Source: an uncultured Rhodospirillaceae bacterium
GTDB lineage: Bacteria; Pseudomonadota; Alphaproteobacteria; Rhodospirillales; Casp-alpha2
Reading direction: 5' to 3'
DNA: 22,014 bases
NCBI GenBank assembly: GCA_913048145.1
Contig: CAJWVP010000008.1
Location: forward strand, 1 to 22,014
Shown: positions 14,341 to 22,014 of the stretch, in pieces
Layout: the number at the start of each line of letters is the position of its first letter
Numbering within the stretch: position 1 is the stretch's first letter
The notes under the pieces: model-generated
What the model was told of the DNA's origin: nothing
What the model saw: only the letters and a program-made list of their open reading frames with translations
Database searches by the model: none
Position numbers and translations under genes: made by a program

Positions 14341-17300
14341 TTATTCGGCCGCCGTACCTGCCATCTGACGCTGCACCAGATGGGCATAGAGACCGCCCCT
14401 GGCTAAGAGTTCCGCATGTGATCCTTGTTCGGCGATGCGTCCGTCCTCCATGGCGACAATTTTGTCCGCATCGCGAACCGTCGACAAGCGGTGCGCGATG
14501 ATCACCGTAGTACGGTCGTGCATGAGCTCTTCCAGAGCTTGGCGAACTTTCTGTTCGCTGACTGCGTCCAGGTGAGAAGTCGCCTCATCCAGTATTAAGA
14601 TTGGGGCATCTTTTAGGAAGGCGCGCGCGATGGCTACCCGCTGTCGCTGGCCGCCGGATAGCCGCATGCCGCGTTCGCCCACGGGCGTGTCCAGACCTTC
14701 CGGTAGACCAGCTACGAAATCGCTCAGCGCCGCGCGTTCGATGGCATGCTCAAGTTCAAACTCGTCCGCGTCCGGCCGGGCCAGCAGGATGTTGGATCGT
14801 AGCGTTGAGTTAAACAGATAGGTGTCCTGCGCCACTAGCGCCATGTGGGCCCGGAGATCATCGAGTCGGTGTTCCTCGAGGTTGTAGCCCTGGAAAACAA
14901 TACGTCCCGACTGTGGATCCCAGAACCGAAGAAGAAGGTGTGCCAGCGTCGTCTTGCCAGCGCCCGATGGTCCTACTAGGGCCAACGTCTGACCTGGTTC
15001 GATCGAGAGATTGACTGCGTCTAGGGCCGGTGTCGTGCGGCCTGGATAGGTAAAAGAAACCTCTTCCAGACGGAAGTCCGCGGAAACGGCCTGGTCGACA
15101 CCGGGTCCGTCGGCAACGGGGATCCTCTCGTGCTCAACTGCGTGCAAGCGTCGGGCTGAACCAAGCGTATCCGCCAGCTGACGGCCAATGTGGGCAATTT
15201 CCGAAACCGGCAGGAACGCGGCCATGGCCAGGATAGTTAGCAACGGTAGGAGAGCGCTGTCCAAGTGGCCCTGTTGGACCAAGGATGCCCCCGTGACAAC
15301 CACGGCTACGCCACCAAGGCCGGTTATGGTTTCCAACATTGAGGTTTGAAAGGTGAGGTCACGGAAGAAGGGAAGGCGAACAGTTAGGTAATGGCCAACC
15401 TTGTGATCGAATTCCTGTCCCCGAGCATCCGCCTGTTGGAAGGCGACCACTTCGGCCAGGCCTTGGACCGTATCGACGGCATGAGCGTTGAGTTCGCCAA
15501 GGGATTCCCGCGTCCGCGAACCCAAGTTGTCGAGCCGTTTTCGCGCCAAGAAGGGACTGATGGCGACCAAGGCTAGAAACGGAAATAGCGCTAGCGCTAG
15601 AGGCCATCCCGTGGCTCCAAGGAAGATCATCACCAGGGCCGGGACCAAAAGCGCGACGAAGGCCGGCGCCACCGTGTGGGCGAAGAAGTACTCCACCATC
15701 TCCACATCTTGGGTGGCCATGCCTACCATGTCACCGGTGCGCCGAGTTAGGAGATAAGCGGGGGCAAGTCTGTCGAGTTTCCGGAACAGCTCGATCCGCA
15801 TATCGGACAGCATTCGGAAGGCCATATCGTGGGCAATCCAGGATTCGAGCCAATGAAATAGCCCGGCGATGGGCGCCAGCACACAAAGCCAGATGATATG
15901 TGGAAGGAAAGGCTGGCCTAACTTGACCGCGGCTACAGCCAGTGCACCCGCTACGCCGACACCGATATAGGCAAAGACCCGAGTGATGCCAAAGAACAAG
16001 GTCAGGCAAAATTTCACCTTCCAGGGATACACATGGGCCAAAAGCTCTTTGAAGGCCTGACCCCAGGTTAAGCCCTCGGCACGAATAATAGCATCGGTGG
16101 GGCCGTCGTCTGAGGCGGCGAAAAAACCCGCTGTCTCTTCCGGTGCCGCATCGTTCGCGCCCCGTTTGGCCCGCAAAAGCAGAGTTGCGCCGCCGCCCTC
16201 AGTGGCCTGGGCGGCCATGAGCCTGCGATATGGGCCTTCACGGGCAATTAGTTCCGGATGGGTGCCCTGGTCGGCAACGCGCCCTTCGTCTAGAACGAGG
16301 ATGCGGTCCGCGTCGATCACGCTGGATAGTCGATGCGCAAAGATCAATGTGGTACGCCCCTTCATCAGGCGGTCAAGGGCATCCTGGATGATCCATTCGT
16401 TTTCCGCGTCAACGGCCGAAAGCGCTTCGTCGAGCACCAGGATTGGCGCGTCGCGTAACAGCGCGCGGGCAATGGCGATCCGCTGGCGCTGGCCGCCGGA
16501 CAATTTGATCCCCCGTTCCCCGATGACGGTGCCGTAGCCCTCCGGGAGTTTGCTGATGAACTCGTGGGCGTTGGCGTTGCGGGTCGCGATCTCTAGTTCC
16601 TCAGTCGTTGCATCCGGTTTGCCAAACCTAAGGTTCTCTTCCACGGTACCATGAAACAAGTAGGTGTCCTGGCTGACCACTGCCATGTGGCGGCGGAGCG
16701 CCGCAAAGCTTAAATCCCGGATGTCCTGGCCGCCAACCCGAATTTTGCCGGCCGTGGGCTCGTAGAGGCGCAACAAGAGTTTCATGATCGTCGACTTGCC
16801 GGAACCCGATGGACCGACGACGCCGACCCGTTCGCCGGCCTCAATATCGAAGGTGATGTCCTGATGCGCCACGTCGGGGCTTCCCGGATAGCGGAATACT
16901 ACGTGATCGAACGTAATTGTCGGGTCGAGTTGATCGACCTCTCCACCATCCGTATCCGTCACCAGAGGCTCGGCGTCGAGAATTTGGTAGATGCTTAGCG
17001 CCGCCGACATACCTACCATGCCGCTGTGCAGTAGTGAACGGAGGTCGCGGAGCGGACGGAAAACCTCTGTGCCCAGCATCAGGACGATGACCAGAACCTC
17101 GAGCGTCATGTTGCCACTGGTCACCCGCCATGCACCGATGCCCAAAGCTGCAGCTGCGCCGACGGTGATCCCCGTGTCGGTGATGCCGCGCGCAGCCGCG
17201 TTTGTGGCCAACACCCACATGGTGGAACGGAACAGGTCACGTGCCCGAACAGCCAGTTCATTGATCTTAGGCGTCGATTGGCCGAAGGCTTTTAGGGTTG

Positions 17301-17916
17301 CCAATCCTTGGATGGAATCGAGGAAGTCAGCGGCGAATGCCTTGTAAGATGTGGAGCGCGCGAGCGAGTTGCGTTTGTCGATGGCATGGAAGGTCATGGG
17401 CGCGACCAGCGTGATCAAGGCTGAAACGGTCAGCACCAGGGCGACCACCCAATCCAGATAGACAGCGAAGAGGAAGATCAGGAATGGTGTCAGCGCAGCT
17501 ACGAATAATTGCGGCAGGTAGCGCCCGAAATAGGTCTCTAACTGCTCCACGCCGTCAACCAGGGAAACCAGCACATCGCCTGTGCGCTGCAGGCCAAAAT
17601 GAGCCGGGCCTAACTGAACGATCTTGGCATAGATAACGCGGCGGATATGGCGCTGCACCAGAGCCGCGGTTTCGTGGGCGACCATAGTGCGCCAGTATTC
17701 CAGGCCGCCGCGCGCGACCATGGTCAATGCTACGATAGCTGCCGGTAGGATGACTTCATCAAGGTTCGCGCCGTTGAATACCTTGCCGATGACCCAGCCC
17801 AGCAACGCTAGGCGCGCAATGCCTGTGGACGTGGCGAGAAGGCCGATCACCACCGCATAAGCGATGCGGTCGCGTACACCCTCCGTGAAGGTCCAAAGGC
17901 GGAGGTCGAAGTGCAT
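14341..17916 (-). CDS. Full-length fused ABC exporter (TMD-NBD-TMD-NBD)
   Basis: A single 1191-residue chain with two complete exporter halves, which most bacteria make as two proteins. Half 1: membrane domain ~15-300, Walker A GPSGSGKST at 368-376, signature LSGGQ at 472-476, followed by LVLDEALSAVD. Half 2: membrane domain ~635-920, Walker A GPSGAGKTT at 982-990, LSGGQ at 1086-1090, then LILDEATSHLD. Both nucleotide sites look intact, each with an AHRLS switch. The first membrane domain recalls CydD (GPAHFGLQRTGD, YFGRYLPQL), so a CydDC-like thiol exporter is one option, but no cytochrome bd genes are nearby. AGGAG precedes the ATG. It leads an operon with MlrC and a CitE-like lyase. The substrate is unknown. 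Confidence 0.93.
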   Translation of the reverse strand: MHFDLRLWTFTEGVRDRIAYAVVIGLLATSTGIARLALLGWVIGKVFNGANLDEVILPAAIVALTMVARGGLEYWRTMVAHETAALVQRHIRRVIYAKIVQLGPAHFGLQRTGDVLVSLVDGVEQLETYFGRYLPQLFVAALTPFLIFLFAVYLDWVVALVLTVSALITLVAPMTFHAIDKRNSLARSTSYKAFAADFLDSIQGLATLKAFGQSTPKINELAVRARDLFRSTMWVLATNAAARGITDTGITVGAAAALGIGAWRVTSGNMTLEVLVIVLMLGTEVFRPLRDLRSLLHSGMVGMSAALSIYQILDAEPLVTDTDGGEVDQLDPTITFDHVVFRYPGSPDVAHQDITFDIEAGERVGVVGPSGSGKSTIMKLLLRLYEPTAGKIRVGGQDIRDLSFAALRRHMAVVSQDTYLFHGTVEENLRFGKPDATTEELEIATRNANAHEFISKLPEGYGTVIGERGIKLSGGQRQRIAIARALLRDAPILVLDEALSAVDAENEWIIQDALDRLMKGRTTLIFAHRLSSVIDADRILVLDEGRVADQGTHPELIAREGPYRRLMAAQATEGGGATLLLRAKRGANDAAPEETAGFFAASDDGPTDAIIRAEGLTWGQAFKELLAHVYPWKVKFCLTLFFGITRVFAYIGVGVAGALAVAAVKLGQPFLPHIIWLCVLAPIAGLFHWLESWIAHDMAFRMLSDMRIELFRKLDRLAPAYLLTRRTGDMVGMATQDVEMVEYFFAHTVAPAFVALLVPALVMIFLGATGWPLALALFPFLALVAISPFLARKRLDNLGSRTRESLGELNAHAVDTVQGLAEVVAFQQADARGQEFDHKVGHYLTVRLPFFRDLTFQTSMLETITGLGGVAVVVTGASLVQQGHLDSALLPLLTILAMAAFLPVSEIAHIGRQLADTLGSARRLHAVEHERIPVADGPGVDQAVSADFRLEEVSFTYPGRTTPALDAVNLSIEPGQTLALVGPSGAGKTTLAHLLLRFWDPQSGRIVFQGYNLEEHRLDDLRAHMALVAQDTYLFNSTLRSNILLARPDADEFELEHAIERAALSDFVAGLPEGLDTPVGERGMRLSGGQRQRVAIARAFLKDAPILILDEATSHLDAVSEQKVRQALEELMHDRTTVIIAHRLSTVRDADKIVAMEDGRIAEQGSHAELLARGGLYAHLVQRQMAGTAAE

Positions 17917-17985
17917 ACCATCTCCTATAGCAAATATCAGCGACGGATTGGATCAAATTTATCGCATAACCCTTATACGCAAATG
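17917..17985 (-). promoter_or_regulatory. Probable promoter region of the ABC exporter operon
   Basis: The sequence between the peptide-transporter terminator and the exporter start is A/T-rich on the minus strand, with several TATA-like words (TATAAG, GATAAA, GATATT, CTATAG) and AGGAGA just before the ATG. Because the upstream operon ends at a strong terminator, a promoter should lie here. I cannot pick one -35/-10 pair. Confidence 0.35.
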
Positions 17986-18012
17986 AAAAGCCCCGGTCGA
18001 GTTGACCGGGGC
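17982..18012 (-). terminator. Rho-independent terminator of the peptide transporter operon
   Basis: Read on the minus strand, a perfect 9-bp GC-rich stem (GCCCCGGTC / GACCGGGGC, arms 18012-18004 and 17998-17990) with a five-base loop is followed by TTTTCATTT. It lies 27 bases after the stop of the DppC-like permease gene, where the operon should end. Confidence 0.9.
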
Positions 18013-18038
18013 CTCGCTGGAAATCCAGAGCCTTTATG

Positions 18039-18977
18039 CTAGCGCGAGCGCAGTTTCGGGTCCAGAGTATCGCGCACGCCGTCGCCGAACAGGTTGAAGG
18101 CGAACACGGCGAGAGAAATGGCGACGCCTGGCCAGATGGCGACCCAGGGGGCGGATTCAGCGAATTCTTCCGCCCCGCCCTGCAGCATCAAGCCCCAAGC
18201 CGGGGTCGGCTCCTGTACGCCCATGCCCAGATAGCTCAAGGACGCCTCCAGCAAGATCGCCTGCCCTAGGAAGGATGTCAGCATAATCAGGTACGGCGCC
18301 ATCACGTTTGGCACCATGTGGCGCATGATGATACGCGCGTTTGAAAAACCGAGCGCGCGGGCCGCATCTACATATGGAATTTCGCGGATTGCCAGGGCGT
18401 TCGAACGCACTACACGCGCGCATTGTGGGATGAACGGTATTGTGATGGCGATGATTACGTTCTGGGTTCCGGGACCCAAGGTCGCGACGACGGCAAGGGC
18501 CAGGATGATCAGCGGGAAGGCCATGACCACGTCGACGACGCGCTGCACGACCAGATCGAACCAGCCGCCGAAGTAGGCGCTGGCGACGCCCAGGATCAAT
18601 CCCAGGGTCGATCCGATGATAGCGCAAGTGAAGCCTACAAACAGTGCTGTCCGTGCGCCATAAACGATCCGAGTCAAAAGGTCGCGGCCAAATTGGTCGG
18701 CGCCCAGAAGGAACGTCAACTCGAGGTCACTGTGTATGGTACCAGGTTCGGCCAGCATGTATTCGAGGTCATTGTCCTCCGCGGGGAAGACCGTTAGCAA
18801 GTCGGCAAAGATCGCCATCAAGAGCATGATAATAATGATGACGAAACCCGACGCGGCAAGTGGCTGCTGGCGGGCCATTTCTATGGTGCGAATGTACCAG
18901 GGTTTTTTCTCAGCCAGTTCTTCGAAATCGGCTTCTACTTCAATTTCAGCGGCGGCAGTTTCTGATGGCGGTGTCAT
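18039..18977 (-). CDS. Peptide/nickel-type ABC transporter permease, DppC/OppC-like
   Basis: A 312-residue inner-membrane permease. After a cytoplasmic, acidic N-terminus (10-25) there is an OppC_N helix at ~43-65, then the binding-protein-dependent transport domain with about five more helices from ~107. The EAA loop that docks the ATPase is at ~203-224 (VDAARALGFSNARIIMRHMVPN spans it), and LLGADQFGRDLLTRI (90-104) is a DppC family block. ATG 18977 is chosen because AGGAT lies just before it and the family begins there; the frame is open upstream into the DppB-like gene. The two permease genes are 10 bases apart and would form the heterodimeric channel. This is the last gene of the operon, followed by a terminator. 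Confidence 0.94.
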   Translation of the reverse strand: MTPPSETAAAEIEVEADFEELAEKKPWYIRTIEMARQQPLAASGFVIIIIMLLMAIFADLLTVFPAEDNDLEYMLAEPGTIHSDLELTFLLGADQFGRDLLTRIVYGARTALFVGFTCAIIGSTLGLILGVASAYFGGWFDLVVQRVVDVVMAFPLIILALAVVATLGPGTQNVIIAITIPFIPQCARVVRSNALAIREIPYVDAARALGFSNARIIMRHMVPNVMAPYLIMLTSFLGQAILLEASLSYLGMGVQEPTPAWGLMLQGGAEEFAESAPWVAIWPGVAISLAVFAFNLFGDGVRDTLDPKLRSR

Positions 18978-18987
18978 GACCAAATCC

Positions 18988-19959
18988 TCAGCTATACCGG
19001 ATACGCGGGTCCAACCACGCGTAGAGCACATCGACGAATAGGTTGGTGAACACAAAGATGACCACCACCAGCATGACTAACTGCTGGGTCATGTTGAAGT
19101 CTTGCGCGCCAACGGATTCGACGAACAGCTTGCCCAAACCATTCAGGTTGAACACCTGCTCGGTCACCACCAATCCGCCCATGAGGAAGGCAAATTCAAT
19201 GGCAATGATGGTGACAACCGGCAGAAGCGAGTTCTTCAGCGCGTGTCGGTTGATGATAATCTTCTCTATAAGGCCCTTCGCACGGGCCGTGCGGACATAA
19301 TCTTCGCGCAGCACTTCAAGAAGTGCCGAACGTGTCATTCGTGTAGCCACGGCGGAATAGCGGTATCCCGTCGCTACCGCCGGCCAGATTAGCTGGGACA
19401 GGTTGCGCATGGGATCTTCCCAGATGGGCACGTAGTCGATGGGTGGCATCCAGGGTTCGCCCAAAAAGTGCTGGGTCGAGATCAACAGGCCCAGGATGAT
19501 CAGGATGCCGAGCCAGAAGGATGGCATGGCAATCCCGGCGATGGAGAATGTCCGAACCACATAGTCGATCCAGGTGTCCTGTTTAACGGCGGAAATGACG
19601 CCCAGCGGGATGGCGATGATGACCGCGACAGCTGTCGCCATGATGGCGACCTGCAGGGACAGCTCGAAACGCAGGCCGATCTCGTGGACGACGGGGAAAC
19701 CGGTCCACATCGAGTCGCCCAGGTCAAAGACTACGTAACCCCAAAGGAAGTCAAAAAACTGAACGATTAGTGGTTGGTCCAACCCAAGGTTCTTCTGGCA
19801 AAGTGCAATCTCTGCCGGATCAGCATAAAGGCCGGTGCCGGCCAGACGAAGCTCGCAGACATCTCCTGGGACCAGGCGCAAAAGGAAAAAAACAAAAATA
19901 GCAGCGCCGATCAGCGTCGGGATCAACATCAACAGGCGCTTAAGAATATACTTAGACAT
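18988..19959 (-). CDS. Peptide/nickel-type ABC transporter permease, DppB/OppB-like
   Basis: A 323-residue inner-membrane permease, partner of the DppC-like protein. The N-terminus (YILKRLLMLIPTLIGAA, 4-20) and the RLVPGD block (28-33) are typical of DppB. The EAA loop lies at about 221-247 (YVRTARAKGL... LKNSLLPV), and the protein ends in the common YAWLDPRIRYS. Six helices are expected. It follows the binding-protein gene after 81 bases that hold a strong hairpin, which may set a lower level of permease than of binding protein. Two or three differences from typical DppB, such as two cysteines at C35 and C54 in the first periplasmic loop, could form a disulfide. Confidence 0.95.
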   Translation of the reverse strand: MSKYILKRLLMLIPTLIGAAIFVFFLLRLVPGDVCELRLAGTGLYADPAEIALCQKNLGLDQPLIVQFFDFLWGYVVFDLGDSMWTGFPVVHEIGLRFELSLQVAIMATAVAVIIAIPLGVISAVKQDTWIDYVVRTFSIAGIAMPSFWLGILIILGLLISTQHFLGEPWMPPIDYVPIWEDPMRNLSQLIWPAVATGYRYSAVATRMTRSALLEVLREDYVRTARAKGLIEKIIINRHALKNSLLPVVTIIAIEFAFLMGGLVVTEQVFNLNGLGKLFVESVGAQDFNMTQQLVMLVVVIFVFTNLFVDVLYAWLDPRIRYS

Positions 19960-19985
19960 CGGTGTTTCCCGGTCCCTTTAAATTA

Positions 19986-20027
19986 ATGGATCCACCCGCC
20001 GTCGAATGCGACGGCGGGTGGATCCAT
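19986..20027 (-). terminator. 19-bp perfect hairpin between binding protein and permease genes
   Basis: Two arms (19986-20004 and 20009-20027) are perfectly complementary over 19 bp around an AATG/CATT loop. The hairpin begins 14 bases after the binding-protein stop (minus strand) and is followed by TTAATTTAAA rather than a clean U-run. I read it as a partial terminator or an mRNA 3'-end stabiliser, as in other binding-protein transporters where the first product is made in excess. The outer part contains the palindrome TGGATCCA. Confidence 0.75.
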
Positions 20028-20040
20028 GCTTAGGCGTCTA

Positions 20041-21645
20041 TTACTTGTCCAGCCAGACGTTGTCGAGATGCTGGTTCAAGTAGTGGCTTGGCGCAATTTT
20101 CCAACCCTTCACATAGGAGCGGTGTGGGTTGATCTTGTACCACCAGAGGGTAATGGCGGCGACCATAGCATCGTCGATCACGCGCTTTTCGTACTGGCGG
20201 ATAAGGGCACGCTGCTCCTTCGGATCAGCGGACTTTTCAAGCTTGGCGTATATCGCATCAGCTTTGGCGTCACCCCCCTGAGAGTAGTTGTTGCCGGCGG
20301 TAGAGAGGAACTTGGTGATGTCCGCAATCGGGTTGATGACCGATTGGCAGTTAAAATCGACCGATACATCAAAGTCCTTCTTCTTTCGCAGTGTCGCGTA
20401 GAATGGCGGTGAAGGCTGCACACGTTGTTTGACTTTCGCGCCCAGGCCTTTCTTCCACTGGTCGATCAACCAGGTGCCGACGACCTTGTAGGGCTGGTCG
20501 ACACCGCGGTTGTGCAACTCGAAGTTCAGGTTGACGCCGGCTTCTTTCAGAAGCTTTTTCGCTTCTGCACGACTGCCTTTGACATCCTTCGAGTAACCAG
20601 CCAGCTTGCTCAGTTCTTCTGGTGTAGCCGCAAACTCGTGATTCGGGTACACAACACCCCCAACAGTTTTCACGATGGCGATACGGCTAAGGTACTTGGA
20701 TCCGCCCCAGCGGTCGATGGCCAGCGTCAGTGCACGGCGAACGCGAACATCATCGAAGGGCTTGACCTTGTGGTTTGGCGTCATCATCAAGACGCAGTTC
20801 CAGTCGCTTTCCTGGACCGTGATCTTATCGCCCAATGCCTTGACGAGATCGTCGCGGTGTTTCGGCGGGAAACCACGGAATTCAATGGCGGCGCGGTCAC
20901 CGCGGATGGCTTGCACGCGAACGGCAAGTTTCGGCGCGGAAATGGCCTTGATGCCATCGAGGTAGGGCTGACCCTTAAAGTGGTAGGTGGGATTCTTCAC
21001 CCCTTCCACGAAGGAACCCTTCTGGTGCTGCACGAACTTGAACGGGCCTGTGCCGTTGATGTTCTTCTTGTGCCACTGGTAACCGTGGGCGTCCAAATCC
21101 TTTTTCGCGTAGATGAAGTTGAACGGCAGCGCCAGAGCTGGAATGAAAGTCCCGGTGGGGAACTTAAGCTTGAAGGTTACCTGGTAGTCGTTGTCGGCCG
21201 TGATCGAATCGACGGCCCGGAAGAAGGCTTTGCGGTTACTCGCAACACCTTTTGGCGGGAACACGACTTTGTCCATTGTGGCTTTCACGTCGTGCGCAGT
21301 CATCGGCGTACCGTCATGGAACTTCACGTCCTTGCGGATCTTGAAGGTGAACTTGGTGCCACCTTCTTCACCTTTTGGCACGTCGCCTTCGCAGACATCA
21401 CAGACAAAGTCTGATGGGTCGGCCGGGTTGCTCGGGTTGACGCGGATCAAGGTCGAGTAGAACGGGCGGATTGGATGAATCATCCCGAACGTCGATTCAA
21501 CGTGTCCGTCATAAGACGGGATCTTAGAGCCGACGACGTAATTGAGTACGCCCCCGCTCTTTGGCGCCGCCTCGGCAATACTGCCGATGACGAGACCAGC
21601 CCCGATCAGGGCCGTCAGCGCTAGTTTGGTGGTCAGATGGGTCAT
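20041..21645 (-). CDS. Peptide-type ABC transporter substrate-binding protein (SBP_bac_5)
   Basis: A 534-residue periplasmic solute-binding protein of the DppA/OppA class. It starts with a signal peptide (MTHLTTKLALTALIGAGLV, cleavage near AEA|APKSGG at 26-27), with no lipobox cysteine, so it should be soluble. Family blocks include FTFKIRKDVKFHDGTPMTAHDV, NGTGPFKF, the DDVRVRRALTLAIDR segment and the PSPPFYATL region. ATG 21645 is chosen because GGAAGGAGAC lies a few bases upstream and a signal peptide begins there; the longer open frame has neither. Members bind peptides, but also opines, nickel, sugars or other compounds, so the ligand is open. Upstream lies an ATPase gene, downstream the permeases. 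Confidence 0.95.
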   Translation of the reverse strand: MTHLTTKLALTALIGAGLVIGSIAEAAPKSGGVLNYVVGSKIPSYDGHVESTFGMIHPIRPFYSTLIRVNPSNPADPSDFVCDVCEGDVPKGEEGGTKFTFKIRKDVKFHDGTPMTAHDVKATMDKVVFPPKGVASNRKAFFRAVDSITADNDYQVTFKLKFPTGTFIPALALPFNFIYAKKDLDAHGYQWHKKNINGTGPFKFVQHQKGSFVEGVKNPTYHFKGQPYLDGIKAISAPKLAVRVQAIRGDRAAIEFRGFPPKHRDDLVKALGDKITVQESDWNCVLMMTPNHKVKPFDDVRVRRALTLAIDRWGGSKYLSRIAIVKTVGGVVYPNHEFAATPEELSKLAGYSKDVKGSRAEAKKLLKEAGVNLNFELHNRGVDQPYKVVGTWLIDQWKKGLGAKVKQRVQPSPPFYATLRKKKDFDVSVDFNCQSVINPIADITKFLSTAGNNYSQGGDAKADAIYAKLEKSADPKEQRALIRQYEKRVIDDAMVAAITLWWYKINPHRSYVKGWKIAPSHYLNQHLDNVWLDK

Positions 21646-21719
21646 TTTAGTCTCCTTCCCAGTGAACCATGGAACATTCGAGTTCCACTTTCGCATGCGA
21701 CGTCCCAAATTTGGGTAGG
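21646..21719 (-). promoter_or_regulatory. Short gap with two palindromes before the binding-protein gene
   Basis: The 74 bases between the ATPase stop and the binding-protein start hold a 12-bp perfect palindrome (CCCAAATTTGGG, 21704-21715) and a 6-bp inverted repeat with a six-base loop (TGGAAC 21670-21675, GTTCCA 21682-21687). They could be operator sites or a weak processing hairpin. GGAAGGAG near 21655 is the ribosome binding site of the binding protein. No convincing promoter was seen. Confidence 0.3.
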
Positions 21720-22014
21720 TCACACCTCCGTGCAGGCCACCCAGTGGCCCGGCTTGACTTCCCGAAACTCGGGAAATTCCTTTTTGCACCCGTCGTGCGC
21801 CGAAGGGCAGCGCGGATGGAACACGCAGCCCGACGGCGGATTGATAGGGCTTGGGATTTCGCCCTTGATGATCTGGTGCGCGCGACCGTTTTCCAGATCA
21901 GGATCTGGGATCGGCACGGCTTCCAAAAGTGCGCGGGTGTAGGGATGCAGCGGGTTGTCGAACAACTCGTCGCATTCCGCCAATTCCACCATGTGTCCCA
22001 GATACATCACGGCC
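21720..22014 (-). CDS. Peptide ABC transporter ATP-binding protein, C-terminal fragment
   Basis: The last ~97 residues of a DppD/DppF-type ATPase; the gene continues past the right edge of the window. What is visible is the end of the nucleotide-binding domain (VMYLGHMVELAECDELFDNP) and the oligopeptide-transporter C-terminal segment: NPLHPYTRALLEAVPIPDP, GEIPSPINPPSGC, FHPRCPSAHDGC and GHWVAC. In some homologs the cysteines of this region hold an iron-sulfur cluster. The Walker motifs are outside the window. It is the first visible gene of the operon and would drive the two permeases. The GEIPSPINPPSGC form is more like DppF/OppF than DppD, but this is a mild preference. Confidence 0.93.
   Translation of the reverse strand, partial: AVMYLGHMVELAECDELFDNPLHPYTRALLEAVPIPDPDLENGRAHQIIKGEIPSPINPPSGCVFHPRCPSAHDGCKKEFPEFREVKPGHWVACTEV

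Noticed and set aside
14341..17916. CydDC cytochrome bd assembly transporter
   Set aside because: The first half has CydD-like stretches, but there are no cydAB genes nearby and the operon partners are a peptidase and a lyase. Kept only as an alternative.

Overview
The window looks like an alphaproteobacterial chromosome fragment, probably from a Rhodospirillales-like and possibly marine lineage. The best lineage marker is a near full-length CcrM-type GANTC adenine methyltransferase with its C-terminal substrate-recognition domain. The bacterial genes have moderately GC-rich codons and mostly AGGAG-type ribosome binding sites. The first ~450 bases do not fit. They read as part of a eukaryotic-looking aquaporin gene (almost every third codon position is G or C, and a splice-acceptor-like sequence precedes it). 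This is joined in frame to the last ~123 residues of a bacterial oligopeptidase B. I read this as an assembly or amplification chimera.

Layout. 1-829: chimeric left end (aquaporin fragment, then the ptrB 3' end). 853-4321 (+): CPA2-type cation/proton antiporter, RNase HII (rnhB) and ccrM, with five GANTC sites packed into 84 bp just before ccrM. 4315-5845 (-): a small secreted helical protein overlapping an MFS transporter. 5961-8360 (+): 2-methylcitrate dehydratase (prpD) and an EamA transporter. 8596-11449 (+): a class III CoA-transferase, a PaaG-like crotonase and an SDR protein whose usual catalytic residues are mostly replaced. 11450-11779: a stretch with no confident gene. 11780-17916 (-): an operon of a fused full-length ABC exporter, an MlrC/M81 metallopeptidase and a CitE-like lyase. 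18039-22014 (-): a Dpp/Opp-type peptide importer (ATPase 3' end, binding protein, two permeases), closed by a clear intrinsic terminator.

How the genes may work together. The right half handles peptide-like or amide compounds: a binding-protein-dependent importer, a metallopeptidase of the microcystinase C family and an ABC exporter. The middle holds acyl-CoA chemistry: CoA activation, isomerisation, an SDR step, a C-C lyase and a methylcitrate dehydratase without prpB or prpC beside it. The substrates cannot be read from sequence. The ccrM region looks like a methylation-controlled promoter, as known in Caulobacter. I see no RNA genes, CRISPR arrays, insertion sequences or phage genes.
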